Part shown: in pieces, positions 1 through 7,191 of the stretch
How positions within the stretch are numbered: position 1 is the stretch's first letter
How the letters are laid out: the number at the start of each line of letters is the position of its first letter
Assembly: GCA_015061625.1 (NCBI GenBank)
Contig: SUWG01000008.1
Location: forward strand, 75,298 to 109,810
DNA: 34,513 nt
DNA from: Lentisphaerota bacterium
Lineage (GTDB): Bacteria > Verrucomicrobiota > Lentisphaeria > Victivallales > Victivallaceae
Direction of reading: 5' to 3'
Position numbers and translations under genes: made by a program
Notes under the pieces: model-generated
Database searches by the model: none
The model's input: the letters and a program-made list of their open reading frames with translations, nothing else
What the model was told of the DNA's origin: nothing

Positions 1-858
1 GGCGGTGGGAACGAATAACAACCGGTAGATGCGGAAATTTGAGGTGTCAAGTTTATTCCCGGCATGGTCGGTAAATTCACCGAAATTCACCGGCACATTG
101 CCGCCGGGGAAATTTTTTCCGGGGATGATCATCACTTGCATATCGTCACTGCCGCCTCTGGCGCAAATCAGATCATTAGCTCCGGCAGTCGGCATCTTAT
201 CCATGCCGTATGGGTAGATCATTTCATCGGGATAAACGGCATAAAGTTTGAATGGTTCATTACCGTTTTTATCCTGCCATGCGGAGAATTTGGCGGCGCA
301 TGAGGCGGCTCTTTCAAAGGGGGCTTTATCATCGAAACTCAATTTGGAAAAGCGGATCCTGCCCTTTCCGGCGTTGGATGGGGTCGAACCGTGTACCGTG
401 ATCCGTTTGATTTTGGAGAAATCAAATCCCTGCGGTGCGCCGGTAAGGGGGTGTTCCCAGAGGATGCCGTTTCCGGCCCGGTAGAATTCTTTGCAGACCA
501 GAAATGAGACCTTTTTGCCGTTGACGTCGGTCAGGGTGAACATGAATCTGCCGGAGCGGTAACCTTGCGGGGTATTTGCTTGAAATTCAGCCCGTACCCG
601 GCGCATTTTGCTTAAATCAAGCGGAGTATCAAAGTTGAGATGGGCAAAATAGGTGTCGGTATTGGGATAACGGTGCGGGGTGGTGAATTCAAATTCCACC
701 GCCGGATAGGGGGCGGAAGCATCCGGAATATTGCGGACGGCCATCTGCCGGTGGTAGAAGTGATTGAAGTACCATTGCTGTAACTCCCCCTGCCATTCAA
801 GGGCGGAGAGCAGCGGGGCGGAAAACAGTGCCAACAGAGTAAAAAGAGTTTTTTTCAT
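1..858 (-). CDS. Exported DUF4091-like glycosidase, cut by left edge
   Basis: This frame is open from an ATG at 858 to position 1, so only the first 286 or so residues are seen and the C-terminus lies outside the window. It begins with a signal peptide (MKKTLFTLLALFSAPLLSA). The body is a beta-sandwich-like region parallel to that of the next gene: both contain LDLSKMRR or LDLSNCRR, a GKKVSF-type motif, LTG.P.GFD, a 'DDMQVMIIPGK' or 'DDLQLVISPGK' segment and YRLLFVPT or YELLFVPT. The two are therefore tandem paralogues. The start lies 12 bp after the stop of the upstream gene in the same transcript, and AAGGT sits ahead of the ATG. By analogy the missing part should hold a TIM-barrel and the DUF4091 C-terminal domain. 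The substrate cannot be told. An exported role in polysaccharide breakdown is inferred from the signal peptide and operon. Confidence 0.8.
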   Translation of the reverse strand, partial: MKKTLFTLLALFSAPLLSALEWQGELQQWYFNHFYHRQMAVRNIPDASAPYPAVEFEFTTPHRYPNTDTYFAHLNFDTPLDLSKMRRVRAEFQANTPQGYRSGRFMFTLTDVNGKKVSFLVCKEFYRAGNGILWEHPLTGAPQGFDFSKIKRITVHGSTPSNAGKGRIRFSKLSFDDKAPFERAASCAAKFSAWQDKNGNEPFKLYAVYPDEMIYPYGMDKMPTAGANDLICARGGSDDMQVMIIPGKNFPGGNVPVNFGEFTDHAGNKLDTSNFRIYRLLFVPTA

Positions 859-870
859 AAGTAAAATACC

Positions 871-3189
871 TTATTGTAGTGATTGCAGATAGTTGATGGC
901 ATCACCGGCTTTACTGCGGAGCAGATCGGGCAGGGCGGGGTGTTCCCATGATTTATTGAGAAAAACGCTGATGTCGAGCAATTCCATGATCGCCGCCCGG
1001 ACATCTCCGGAGAGCAGATGTTCTTTTTCATGGAAAAGTCTCTGCAATTCGGTCAGATACTCAAAATCATCCATGCCGCTTCTCCACAACTGCATCCGGC
1101 AGGAACTCATCGGTTCGGTATTGCCCGGTTCGGGGGGATAAAGCATGACGCCGTCCCCCATGCCCTCTTTGATGCCGTTGGTGTAACGGTAGACCGGCCA
1201 CGGTTGAGCGGGGAAATTGCGTACCTGATCGATATTGTAGTAATTCAACGCCCAGAAAAGATAGCCGTCAACTTTGGCGGCAAAGCAGTAAAGCGGCAGC
1301 AGCCGGTTGCGTACCGGCACTTCGGAAATGGTCAGGCCGTAACTTACGCAACTGTAGACCCACGGTGAGCGGCCGAGGCGGCGGGCATTGGCACTGTAAC
1401 CGCGCCCGTTATCAAAGCCGTTGTCGATCGCCGGGATGCTGGGAATGGGCATTTTGACGAATGCGGCTAAATTTTCGGGGATCGATTTGGTCAGGGCCAG
1501 ACGGATATCCGGAGCCTGTTGGAATACCGTGCTGTAAAGCAGAGGCAAAATGGTTTCTCTGGCTCTGGCATTGGGTTCATCCCACAACTGGATATAGGCG
1601 AAATCCTGCCATTGATTGGCGGCGAGGAAGGTGCGGGCCTGCTGCAGATAGGCTTGCAGAATTTGCAGACGGTGCGGCACGATCGCGGCGGGATCATGTT
1701 TGGCGAGGTCTTCGGGAGATTCGCCGGTAAAACCGTTGGTGCGGGGCAGATTGAAAAGCCGTCTGCCGAACCAGTGGGTGTCGGCGACGTGGATGGCGTT
1801 GCCGCCGTGAGCCATGACGTAGGAATAATAATTTTTCCATGCGCTCAAATCCACGGTGTAAGTGCCGTCACTTTGCCGGGTGATGGTAAAAGGTTCATCT
1901 TCCGGATTTTCGGTGGTGAGAATGGGGGTCATTTTGGCTTCCAGAGCGGCATCGATCCACGGGCGCAGATCCTCAAAGGTCGCCGGGCGGTCGGGATTCT
2001 GCCGGGGGATGCGGTTGGGGAAAAGCCAGAAACTGGTGCGCAAAGTGGGTCTTTCGGGCATGGTGAAGTTATCCACGGTAAGCGTGAGGGCGATTTCCTG
2101 ACCGCCGATGAGCAGTTTGCCGGAGTAAGTGCCGGCGGCGGCGGAGCGGGGAACGGTCACTTTGACCCACAAAACGGTGATGCGGTTGCGGTAAAGCGGC
2201 ACCGTACCTGCCGCATTGCCGGTCAACGGCCGCAGGATATCCGGATAGTGCCCCTCATAAGTGGTTTCATATCCGGCGGGCAGAGTCGGTACGAAGAGCA
2301 ATTCATAAAATTTGATACATTCTGCCGGTATGTCTGCCCCCTCTGCGGAAGTGAAATTTGTGGCGGCAATGGTGACTGATTGCCGGGGATCTTTTCCGGG
2401 AGAGATGACCAGCTGCAGATCGTCACAACCGCCTTTGGCGGTGCGCAGAGAAAATGGGGTTTCCGGGGCGGTAAAGCCGGTGGAATCGGGGAAAATGATC
2501 GTTTCCGGAGCGACCGGAAAGAGCCGCAACTGCGGGGCATCTGTCATCGCCTGTTGAAATGCGGCGACTCTGGCGTTTTCATTTTCCATTGGAGCATCGG
2601 CATCAAAGGCGAGGTTTTCGAGGATGACCACGCCCCGGTGGGCGTGGACGGGGGCATAACCGGTAAAGGTCACTGTGGCGATATGGGCGCAGTCGAAGCC
2701 GCGGGGAAATCCGGTAAGCGGCAGTTCAAAATCCCAGCCATCCCGGAATCTCCACGATTCTTTGCCGATACAGAAGGAGACTTTTTTCTGATTTTTATCG
2801 GTCAATTCGATGTACCATCTGCCGGAGTAGTAGCCGTGACCGACAATGGTGGTAAGTTTACCGGTCATGCGGCGGCAGTTGCTCAAATCCAGCGGAGTTT
2901 CCGGGGTGTATACGGCCTTGTACATCGGCGGGTCGAAGTAGTTGAAGTTTTTGACATAATCGATCCGCAGACCGGGGATGCCGCCGCTGCCCGGCAGGTT
3001 GCGGGCGGAAAATTCCGGCACTTGCATCGTGGAAAAGTGGGCATCGCATTTGAGCATATATTCAAAAGTGCGGGTGCTTAACGGAGTGTAGTAATTTACT
3101 CCGAGGTCTTCACACAGGGCGGTTTCCCACCCGGCGGCATTCAGAAACAAGGCACAAAAGAGGCTTGCGGCAGAGAGCAGACGTTTCAT
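871..3189 (-). CDS. Exported glycoside hydrolase-like protein with DUF4091 C-terminus
   Basis: This encodes 772 aa. The ATG at 3189 is chosen over an upstream in-frame start at 3303 because MKRLLSAASLFCALFLNAAG is a clear signal peptide and the ATG lies 4 bp after the upstream pseudopilin stop. The N-terminal 250 residues look like a carbohydrate-binding beta-sandwich, followed by a second sandwich region and a TIM-barrel-like part (FWLFPNR, QDFAYIQLWDEPN; the DEP segment is a typical place for a catalytic acid in clan GH-A-like folds). The C-terminus has the DUF4091 signature: GDGVMLYPP, then SSCRMQLWRSGMDDFEYL. DUF4091 proteins are putative glycosidases common in Bacteroidota and PVC bacteria. 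Activity on a plant or host glycan is likely, but the linkage is unknown. It is second in a pseudopilin - DUF4091 - DUF4091-like operon. Confidence 0.85.
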   Translation of the reverse strand: MKRLLSAASLFCALFLNAAGWETALCEDLGVNYYTPLSTRTFEYMLKCDAHFSTMQVPEFSARNLPGSGGIPGLRIDYVKNFNYFDPPMYKAVYTPETPLDLSNCRRMTGKLTTIVGHGYYSGRWYIELTDKNQKKVSFCIGKESWRFRDGWDFELPLTGFPRGFDCAHIATVTFTGYAPVHAHRGVVILENLAFDADAPMENENARVAAFQQAMTDAPQLRLFPVAPETIIFPDSTGFTAPETPFSLRTAKGGCDDLQLVISPGKDPRQSVTIAATNFTSAEGADIPAECIKFYELLFVPTLPAGYETTYEGHYPDILRPLTGNAAGTVPLYRNRITVLWVKVTVPRSAAAGTYSGKLLIGGQEIALTLTVDNFTMPERPTLRTSFWLFPNRIPRQNPDRPATFEDLRPWIDAALEAKMTPILTTENPEDEPFTITRQSDGTYTVDLSAWKNYYSYVMAHGGNAIHVADTHWFGRRLFNLPRTNGFTGESPEDLAKHDPAAIVPHRLQILQAYLQQARTFLAANQWQDFAYIQLWDEPNARARETILPLLYSTVFQQAPDIRLALTKSIPENLAAFVKMPIPSIPAIDNGFDNGRGYSANARRLGRSPWVYSCVSYGLTISEVPVRNRLLPLYCFAAKVDGYLFWALNYYNIDQVRNFPAQPWPVYRYTNGIKEGMGDGVMLYPPEPGNTEPMSSCRMQLWRSGMDDFEYLTELQRLFHEKEHLLSGDVRAAIMELLDISVFLNKSWEHPALPDLLRSKAGDAINYLQSLQ

Positions 3190-3193
3190 AGGA

Positions 3194-3958
3194 TCAGAGT
3201 TCTCCGGTGTATCCCAGATCGGTATTGGTCGTTCTCCACATCGGTCCGGTAGTCGGGAATGAGTTATCGTAACTGCCGACGTGACCGTCAACATGGACGG
3301 CATTCATCATCTTATTGTGACGGAAGCCGAACATATCTTTATCGGCCCAGCCGTAGATCTGGCCGAAGTTGCGGCCGATATTGGCCTGACCGTCGTTGTT
3401 GTAATCCATCACGGCGACCACAGATGAGGGAGTGCCGAATGATGAAATATGATTGCCGTGTATCCAACAGGGATTTTTGGTTGAATCCAATCCGTAATGG
3501 TCAGCGGCAACGTGAGTGGAATAGGCGTATGATGAACGCAGATAGATATTGAGCGTGCCGTTGGTATGAGTTCCCGGGGTGGATGAGGGACAATGCAGTG
3601 CGCTGGATTCTATATCGCTGGCGGTCCAGTATACGGCACCGGATTTGTAAGGCGGGATGCTCAAATAGGGCATTACCCGGATGAACCACGGTGCATTACC
3701 CAAACTGGCATCACCGCTCTGGGCCCAACCGGCGGAAAGCGGCATCCGGCCGTCATTGTCATCGAGGTAGTTATTGATCGCCATGCCGATCTGTTTCAAG
3801 TTGGAAACACAACTGGCACTGCGGCCGCGCTCTCTTGCGGAATTCAGTGCCGGAAGCAATATTGCCGCAAGGATGGCGATGATGGCGATTACGACCAGAA
3901 GTTCGATCAAAGTGAAACCGGTTGATTTGACTGCGGACCTGACGGAATGATTTTTCAT
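3194..3958 (-). CDS. Type II-secretion-like pseudopilin (N-methylation motif, H-X9-DG)
   Basis: This encodes 254 aa. A 14-residue basic leader ending in Gly precedes F15 T L I E19, the type IV prepilin cleavage/N-methylation site with the +5 Glu, followed by the hydrophobic helix and the [13 protein letters not shown] extension. The globular part begins at [21 protein letters not shown] and ends with [13 protein letters not shown], an H-X9-DG motif typical of the DUF1559-like pseudopilins that are amplified in Lentisphaerota, Planctomycetota and Verrucomicrobiota. AGGAG lies 8 bp before the ATG. It is first in an operon with two exported glycosidase-like genes. Such proteins are presumed to be assembled into or displayed on a pseudopilus by a type II secretion/type IV pilus machine. 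No such machine is encoded here. The specific role is unknown. Confidence 0.9.
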   Translation of the reverse strand: MKNHSVRSAVKSTGFTLIELLVVIAIIAILAAILLPALNSARERGRSASCVSNLKQIGMAINNYLDDNDGRMPLSAGWAQSGDASLGNAPWFIRVMPYLSIPPYKSGAVYWTASDIESSALHCPSSTPGTHTNGTLNIYLRSSYAYSTHVAADHYGLDSTKNPCWIHGNHISSFGTPSSVVAVMDYNNDGQANIGRNFGQIYGWADKDMFGFRHNKMMNAVHVDGHVGSYDNSFPTTGPMWRTTNTDLGYTGEL

Positions 3959-4007
3959 GGCAAAACTCCTTGTTTTAGTGTTGGTTGATTAAAGTCGTCT
4001 GCCGGTA

Positions 4008-4036
4008 AATATAGGCAAAAACAAGGTGTAAAGCAA
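4008..4036 (-). promoter_or_regulatory. Promoter of pseudopilin/DUF4091 operon
   Basis: On the minus strand TTGCTT (4031-4036), a 17-bp spacer and TATATT (4008-4013) precede the pseudopilin ATG at 3958 by about 50 bp. The box and spacing match the other promoters in the window. Confidence 0.6.
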
Positions 4037-4055
4037 ATAAATTCACAAAAAAATC

Positions 4056-4075
4056 ATGGTGCAAGAATGGTGCAA
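4056..4075. repeat. 11-bp-phased direct repeat ATGGTGCAA, putative operator
   Basis: ATGGTGCAA occurs at 4056-4064 and again at 4067-4075, exactly 11 bp apart (about one helical turn) and 20-40 bp upstream of the -35 box of the pseudopilin operon promoter. This is the usual place and phasing for an activator with tandem half-sites. The regulator is not identified. Confidence 0.45.
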
Positions 4076-4125
4076 AACTTTTTGATCGGAATATGCACTG
4101 TTCGGAGGCATCAGAAATGGAGTAA

Positions 4126-5400
4126 TCACGCTCTTTGAGCGATGATGGAAACCCCGTCGGGAATGACGGCGATTTTGGCGTTTCTGCCGGTGATGTCAAA
4201 GGCCTTTTTGAGGGCTTCGTCAATGGTGGATGCGGCGTCAAACTTCATATCCCGGATCATTTGATGGTCGCAGTGTTGCGTGACGATGATGATATGAAAT
4301 TCTGCCATGATCCGCACCAGTATCTGATATTGCCATTGATCCGGGGTGGTGGCATGGCGGGGGATGGCGGAAATATTTTCCAGCAATTTTTGCGGGGAAT
4401 CCATCTCTTTCAACGTCCGGTAAAAAGCTTCTCCGCCGTGACCGTCGGAACAACTGGCGCAGAGGATGATAACTCCGCCTTTGCGGCAGACCGCTTCACC
4501 GGCGGTCATGCCTTTGACGGCCTGATAGACATTTTGATCCAGCGGATATCCGCCATTGGAAGTTATGACGATATCGGCCGGTGGTATGGGTATACTGCAT
4601 TGCTGTTTCAGGAAATCGCAACCGCACAAATGGGCGGTCTGCATATTTCCGGCAAAGGCCCGGACGATCTTTTTTTCGCTGTTGATGACCACATTGACGA
4701 TGAAGGCAAGTTTGGCTTTTTCAGCGGCAAAGAGCATATCGGTATGTATGGGGTTGTTTTCCAGAATACCGGTACGGGCAAAGGGGCTGTTGATAAATTC
4801 GGCGCAGTGATTGGCCATGACGGTCTCTCTGGAAGCGATACCGGGCAGCACACTTTTGCGTCCTCCGGAAAATCCGGCAAAGAAGTGCGGTTCGATGAAG
4901 CCTTCAGCGACGAGCAGGTCACACCCGACCGCCAGACGGTTGATACGCAGTGCGCCGCCGGATGGCAGAGTGCCGAGCGTGATCATATTGCGGTCATCAT
5001 CGGCATTATGGATGATGATTTTCTCGTTATCGACGATATCCTGACCGAATTTGGCAGTCAACTCATCTTTTCCGGTTTCCCGGTGACAGCCGGTGGCGAT
5101 CAGGATGGTGATATCTATTTGCGGATTGCCCGCCCGGAGCCGCCGGAGCATTTCAGGGATGATGAATCTGCTGGGAACCGGCCGGGTGTGGTCGCTGGCG
5201 ATGATGACACAGGAATTTTTTCCGCGGGCGAGCAATTCCAGCGGCGGTGAATCTATGGGGTTATCCATCGCCCGGACGACTTCGGCATATCCGTCTGCCG
5301 CGGCGGGGGGCAGGGCGGATTCATAAATCCCCAGCAGATTATCTGCCGGGATTTGAGCGGTCATGCCGCTGTGTCCGTAGGCGATATGGATATTTTTCAT
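4126..5400 (-). CDS. larA: LarA-family nickel-pincer racemase/epimerase (DUF2088)
   Basis: This encodes 424 aa, the same length as Lactiplantibacillus plantarum LarA. The ATG at 5400 is chosen because the longer frame reads back through the esterase gene and because MKNIHIAYG is a typical LarA start. All key residues are present at a constant offset of -2 from L. plantarum LarA: D70 and R73 in SDHTRP, H106 in TGCHRE, H172 in EPHFFAGFSGGRKS, K182 (the lysine that tethers the pyridinium nickel-pincer cofactor) and H198 in MANH. LarA enzymes racemise or epimerise 2-hydroxyacids by hydride transfer. Several homologues act on sugar acids rather than lactate. It lies 4 bp after the acetylesterase stop, so a sugar-acid substrate from pectin breakdown is plausible (inference). 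The cofactor genes larB, larC and larE are not in the window. The protein should be cytoplasmic. Confidence 0.88.
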   Translation of the reverse strand: MKNIHIAYGHSGMTAQIPADNLLGIYESALPPAAADGYAEVVRAMDNPIDSPPLELLARGKNSCVIIASDHTRPVPSRFIIPEMLRRLRAGNPQIDITILIATGCHRETGKDELTAKFGQDIVDNEKIIIHNADDDRNMITLGTLPSGGALRINRLAVGCDLLVAEGFIEPHFFAGFSGGRKSVLPGIASRETVMANHCAEFINSPFARTGILENNPIHTDMLFAAEKAKLAFIVNVVINSEKKIVRAFAGNMQTAHLCGCDFLKQQCSIPIPPADIVITSNGGYPLDQNVYQAVKGMTAGEAVCRKGGVIILCASCSDGHGGEAFYRTLKEMDSPQKLLENISAIPRHATTPDQWQYQILVRIMAEFHIIIVTQHCDHQMIRDMKFDAASTIDEALKKAFDITGRNAKIAVIPDGVSIIAQRA

Positions 5401-5404
5401 CGGC

Positions 5405-6160
5405 TCATTCCGCTTTGGCAGTGGTGTTGAATAAATTGCCGAAAGAAAGATTCTGTTCTTTGGCCAGTTGGATGATCCCGGCGGCGACAAAGAGTGCGCC
5501 GTTGCGCTGGAAGTGGATACCGTCTTCCTTGCCATCAGGATAGGCGGGGTATTGACCGGCAGGGATCATGAGAAAGATGTTGCGGGCGGCTTCTTTACCC
5601 ATGCGGGTAAATTCAGCGAGCATCCACTTGGTGCAGTCGATGAATTCAACGTTTTCAGTGCGGGCAACTTCACAGGCGGCATCGTAGTAGGCGCGCTGGG
5701 TGGAAGTGAGGAATGATTCACCTTTGGCGTTGAAGTGGGCGCAGACGGTGAGCGGCAGGAGAACCGGGGTGGCGCCTTTGGCTCTTACTTCAGCGATGAA
5801 GCGGCGCAAATTGGCGGGGAAATCGGTTCGGGGATCGGCGTAACGGTAAAGATTCTGCTCACCGGTGGCGGAATCGTTGTGGCCGAATTGGATAACGACG
5901 AAGTCGCCGGGTTTGACCTGATTGATGATGGCATCCCAGCGGCCCTCGGAGCGGAATGATTTACTGCTTCTGCCGCCGGTGGCGTGGTTGTGGATGGTCA
6001 CTCCGTCTTTGGCAAAGAGGTGAAGTACGGCACCCCAGCCGGTCAATGGAGCGCGTTCCGGGGGATAGGTGGCCATGGTGGAATCTCCGGCGAGATAGAC
6101 ATCGACCGCCATGAGCATCGTGGAAAGCAGGGAAACTGCCAGCAGAGCAAATTTTTTCAT
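5405..6160 (-). CDS. SGNH esterase, rhamnogalacturonan acetylesterase-like (CE12)
   Basis: This encodes 251 aa with a signal peptide (MKKFALLAVSLLSTMLMA). The four SGNH blocks are in canonical order: GDST with nucleophile S27, GGRSSKSF (oxyanion Gly near 62-63), GHND with N95, and DGIHF with D213/H216. GDSTM near the mature N-terminus, GRSSKSF and QFGHND are typical of rhamnogalacturonan acetylesterases (RhgT/YesY type), which remove acetyl groups from the rhamnogalacturonan-I backbone. It has its own promoter at 6198-6226 and shares the transcript with the LarA-family gene. The nearby GH78 rhamnosidase supports a pectin role. Acetylxylan or another O-acetyl glycan cannot be excluded. AGGAA precedes the ATG. 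Confidence 0.88.
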   Translation of the reverse strand: MKKFALLAVSLLSTMLMAVDVYLAGDSTMATYPPERAPLTGWGAVLHLFAKDGVTIHNHATGGRSSKSFRSEGRWDAIINQVKPGDFVVIQFGHNDSATGEQNLYRYADPRTDFPANLRRFIAEVRAKGATPVLLPLTVCAHFNAKGESFLTSTQRAYYDAACEVARTENVEFIDCTKWMLAEFTRMGKEAARNIFLMIPAGQYPAYPDGKEDGIHFQRNGALFVAAGIIQLAKEQNLSFGNLFNTTAKAE

Positions 6161-6197
6161 GTTTCAAATTCCTTTTTTTAGTGGTTGAGAATGCCGT

Positions 6198-6228
6198 AAT
6201 ATACCTTGACACTCATCTGATGTCAAGG
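6198..6228 (-). promoter_or_regulatory. Promoter with embedded palindromic operator, esterase/larA operon
   Basis: On the minus strand the -35 is a perfect TTGACA (6221-6226), the spacer is 17 bp and the -10 is TATATT (6198-6203). A perfect 8-bp inverted repeat, CCTTGACA at 6204-6211 and TGTCAAGG at 6221-6228 with 9 bp between, covers the -35 box and reaches the -10, as expected of a repressor operator. Confidence 0.65.
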
Positions 6229-6283
6229 GGAGATGGTGAATTAAGGTGTAAAAAAGATTTAATGACGATCTGCCGGTCGCCGA

Positions 6284-7072
6284 TTATTGATTGAATACCA
6301 ACTTTTTGCGGAATCTGGCGGGGGAAACTTTGAGCGAATCAGCGAATACTCTGGAAAAGTGATACCGGTTGGCAAATCCGGTTTTTTCAGCGATCTCATC
6401 GAGGGAAAGATTGCTGAAGTTGAGCAATTTGCAGGCATTTTCCATGCGTTTTCTTTTCCAGTAGGCCTGTGGAGTTTCGCCGGTTTCGGCGGTGAATTTT
6501 GCGATGAATCCGGCCCGGCTCATTCCGGCCATATCAGCTAGTTCGCTGTTGGTGAATTTTTTATGGTGCTGATCGTGGTCATCCATAAGTTTGAGGATCT
6601 TTTCGATCCCCGGATCGTGCGGCGGCGGCAGGACGAATTTTGTTTCATCGAGCCGGAGCAAGGTGGAAGCGAGGATGGCGGCGGCGGAAAAGTAGTTGAG
6701 TTGACGTTTGCTGTAATTTTGTTGACGGCCGATGAAGTTACTGATCAGGGCAAGGGTATGTTTTTCTGCCGGAAACTTACAGATATTTTCAAGAGTTTTC
6801 TGCCGGTCACTCAAATTGAAGTGGATGAAAAATTGATCAAAAGGTTGTTTTGATGAGGTGGAAAAGGTGAGATAACCGGGGATGAGGTAGAAATATTCCG
6901 GGGTCATTTCGATTTTTTGACCGTCGGCAAGGGTCAGTATGCCGCCGGTCGTGCGGTTCCAGTAAAATCTCCAGAATGGGGTATAGAGATTTCTCTGTAT
7001 CCACGGGTAGATTCCGGTCTGGAAGCGGCAACAGTGTATTTTGAGCGGATTTTCGATAAAATTTTCGTGCAT
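6284..7072 (-). CDS. AraC-family transcriptional regulator
   Basis: This encodes 262 aa. The N-terminal 150 residues form an AraC-type cupin sensor region (TPEYFYLIPGYLTFSTSS fits the strand pattern). The C-terminal 100 residues hold the double helix-turn-helix: LADMAGMSRAGFIAKFTAETGETP is the first, and LDEIAEKTGFANRYHFSRVFADSLKVSPARFRKK the second with the AraC family signature. It is divergent from the GH78 rhamnosidase gene across 119 bp and lies just upstream of the esterase/larA operon, so it most likely senses a rhamnose-containing or pectic sugar and controls one or both (inference). No good Shine-Dalgarno site is visible before the ATG. Confidence 0.9.
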   Translation of the reverse strand: MHENFIENPLKIHCCRFQTGIYPWIQRNLYTPFWRFYWNRTTGGILTLADGQKIEMTPEYFYLIPGYLTFSTSSKQPFDQFFIHFNLSDRQKTLENICKFPAEKHTLALISNFIGRQQNYSKRQLNYFSAAAILASTLLRLDETKFVLPPPHDPGIEKILKLMDDHDQHHKKFTNSELADMAGMSRAGFIAKFTAETGETPQAYWKRKRMENACKLLNFSNLSLDEIAEKTGFANRYHFSRVFADSLKVSPARFRKKLVFNQ

Positions 7073-7115
7073 ATAATAGATCGTTGTTTAGACTTTCAGA
7101 TACATTTTTTTATTT

Positions 7116-7151
7116 AATATCCATTTATTTTGCCGTTTTGTCAAGTATATT
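7116..7151. promoter_or_regulatory. Overlapping divergent promoters, araC-type gene and rhamnosidase
   Basis: On the minus strand TTGACA (7139-7144), 17 bp and GATATT (7116-7121) should drive the AraC-type gene, about 40 bp before its ATG. On the plus strand TATATT (7146-7151) lies about 40 bp before the rhamnosidase start but lacks a good -35 box (ATTTAT at 7123-7128), as expected of an activator-dependent promoter. The two core elements touch, so the transcripts should compete. Confidence 0.5.
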
Positions 7152-7191
7152 AAATCAGAAATTTTGAAAAATTGCCAAAAGGGAGATGATT

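Noticed and set aside
1519..2379. 286-codon open frame on the plus strand
   Set aside because: It is antisense to the DUF4091 gene, a by-product of GC-rich codon use, without ribosome site or known motifs.
4135..5250. 371-codon open frame on the plus strand
   Set aside because: It is antisense to the LarA-family gene, which has all catalytic motifs. The plus-strand product has no recognisable domain.
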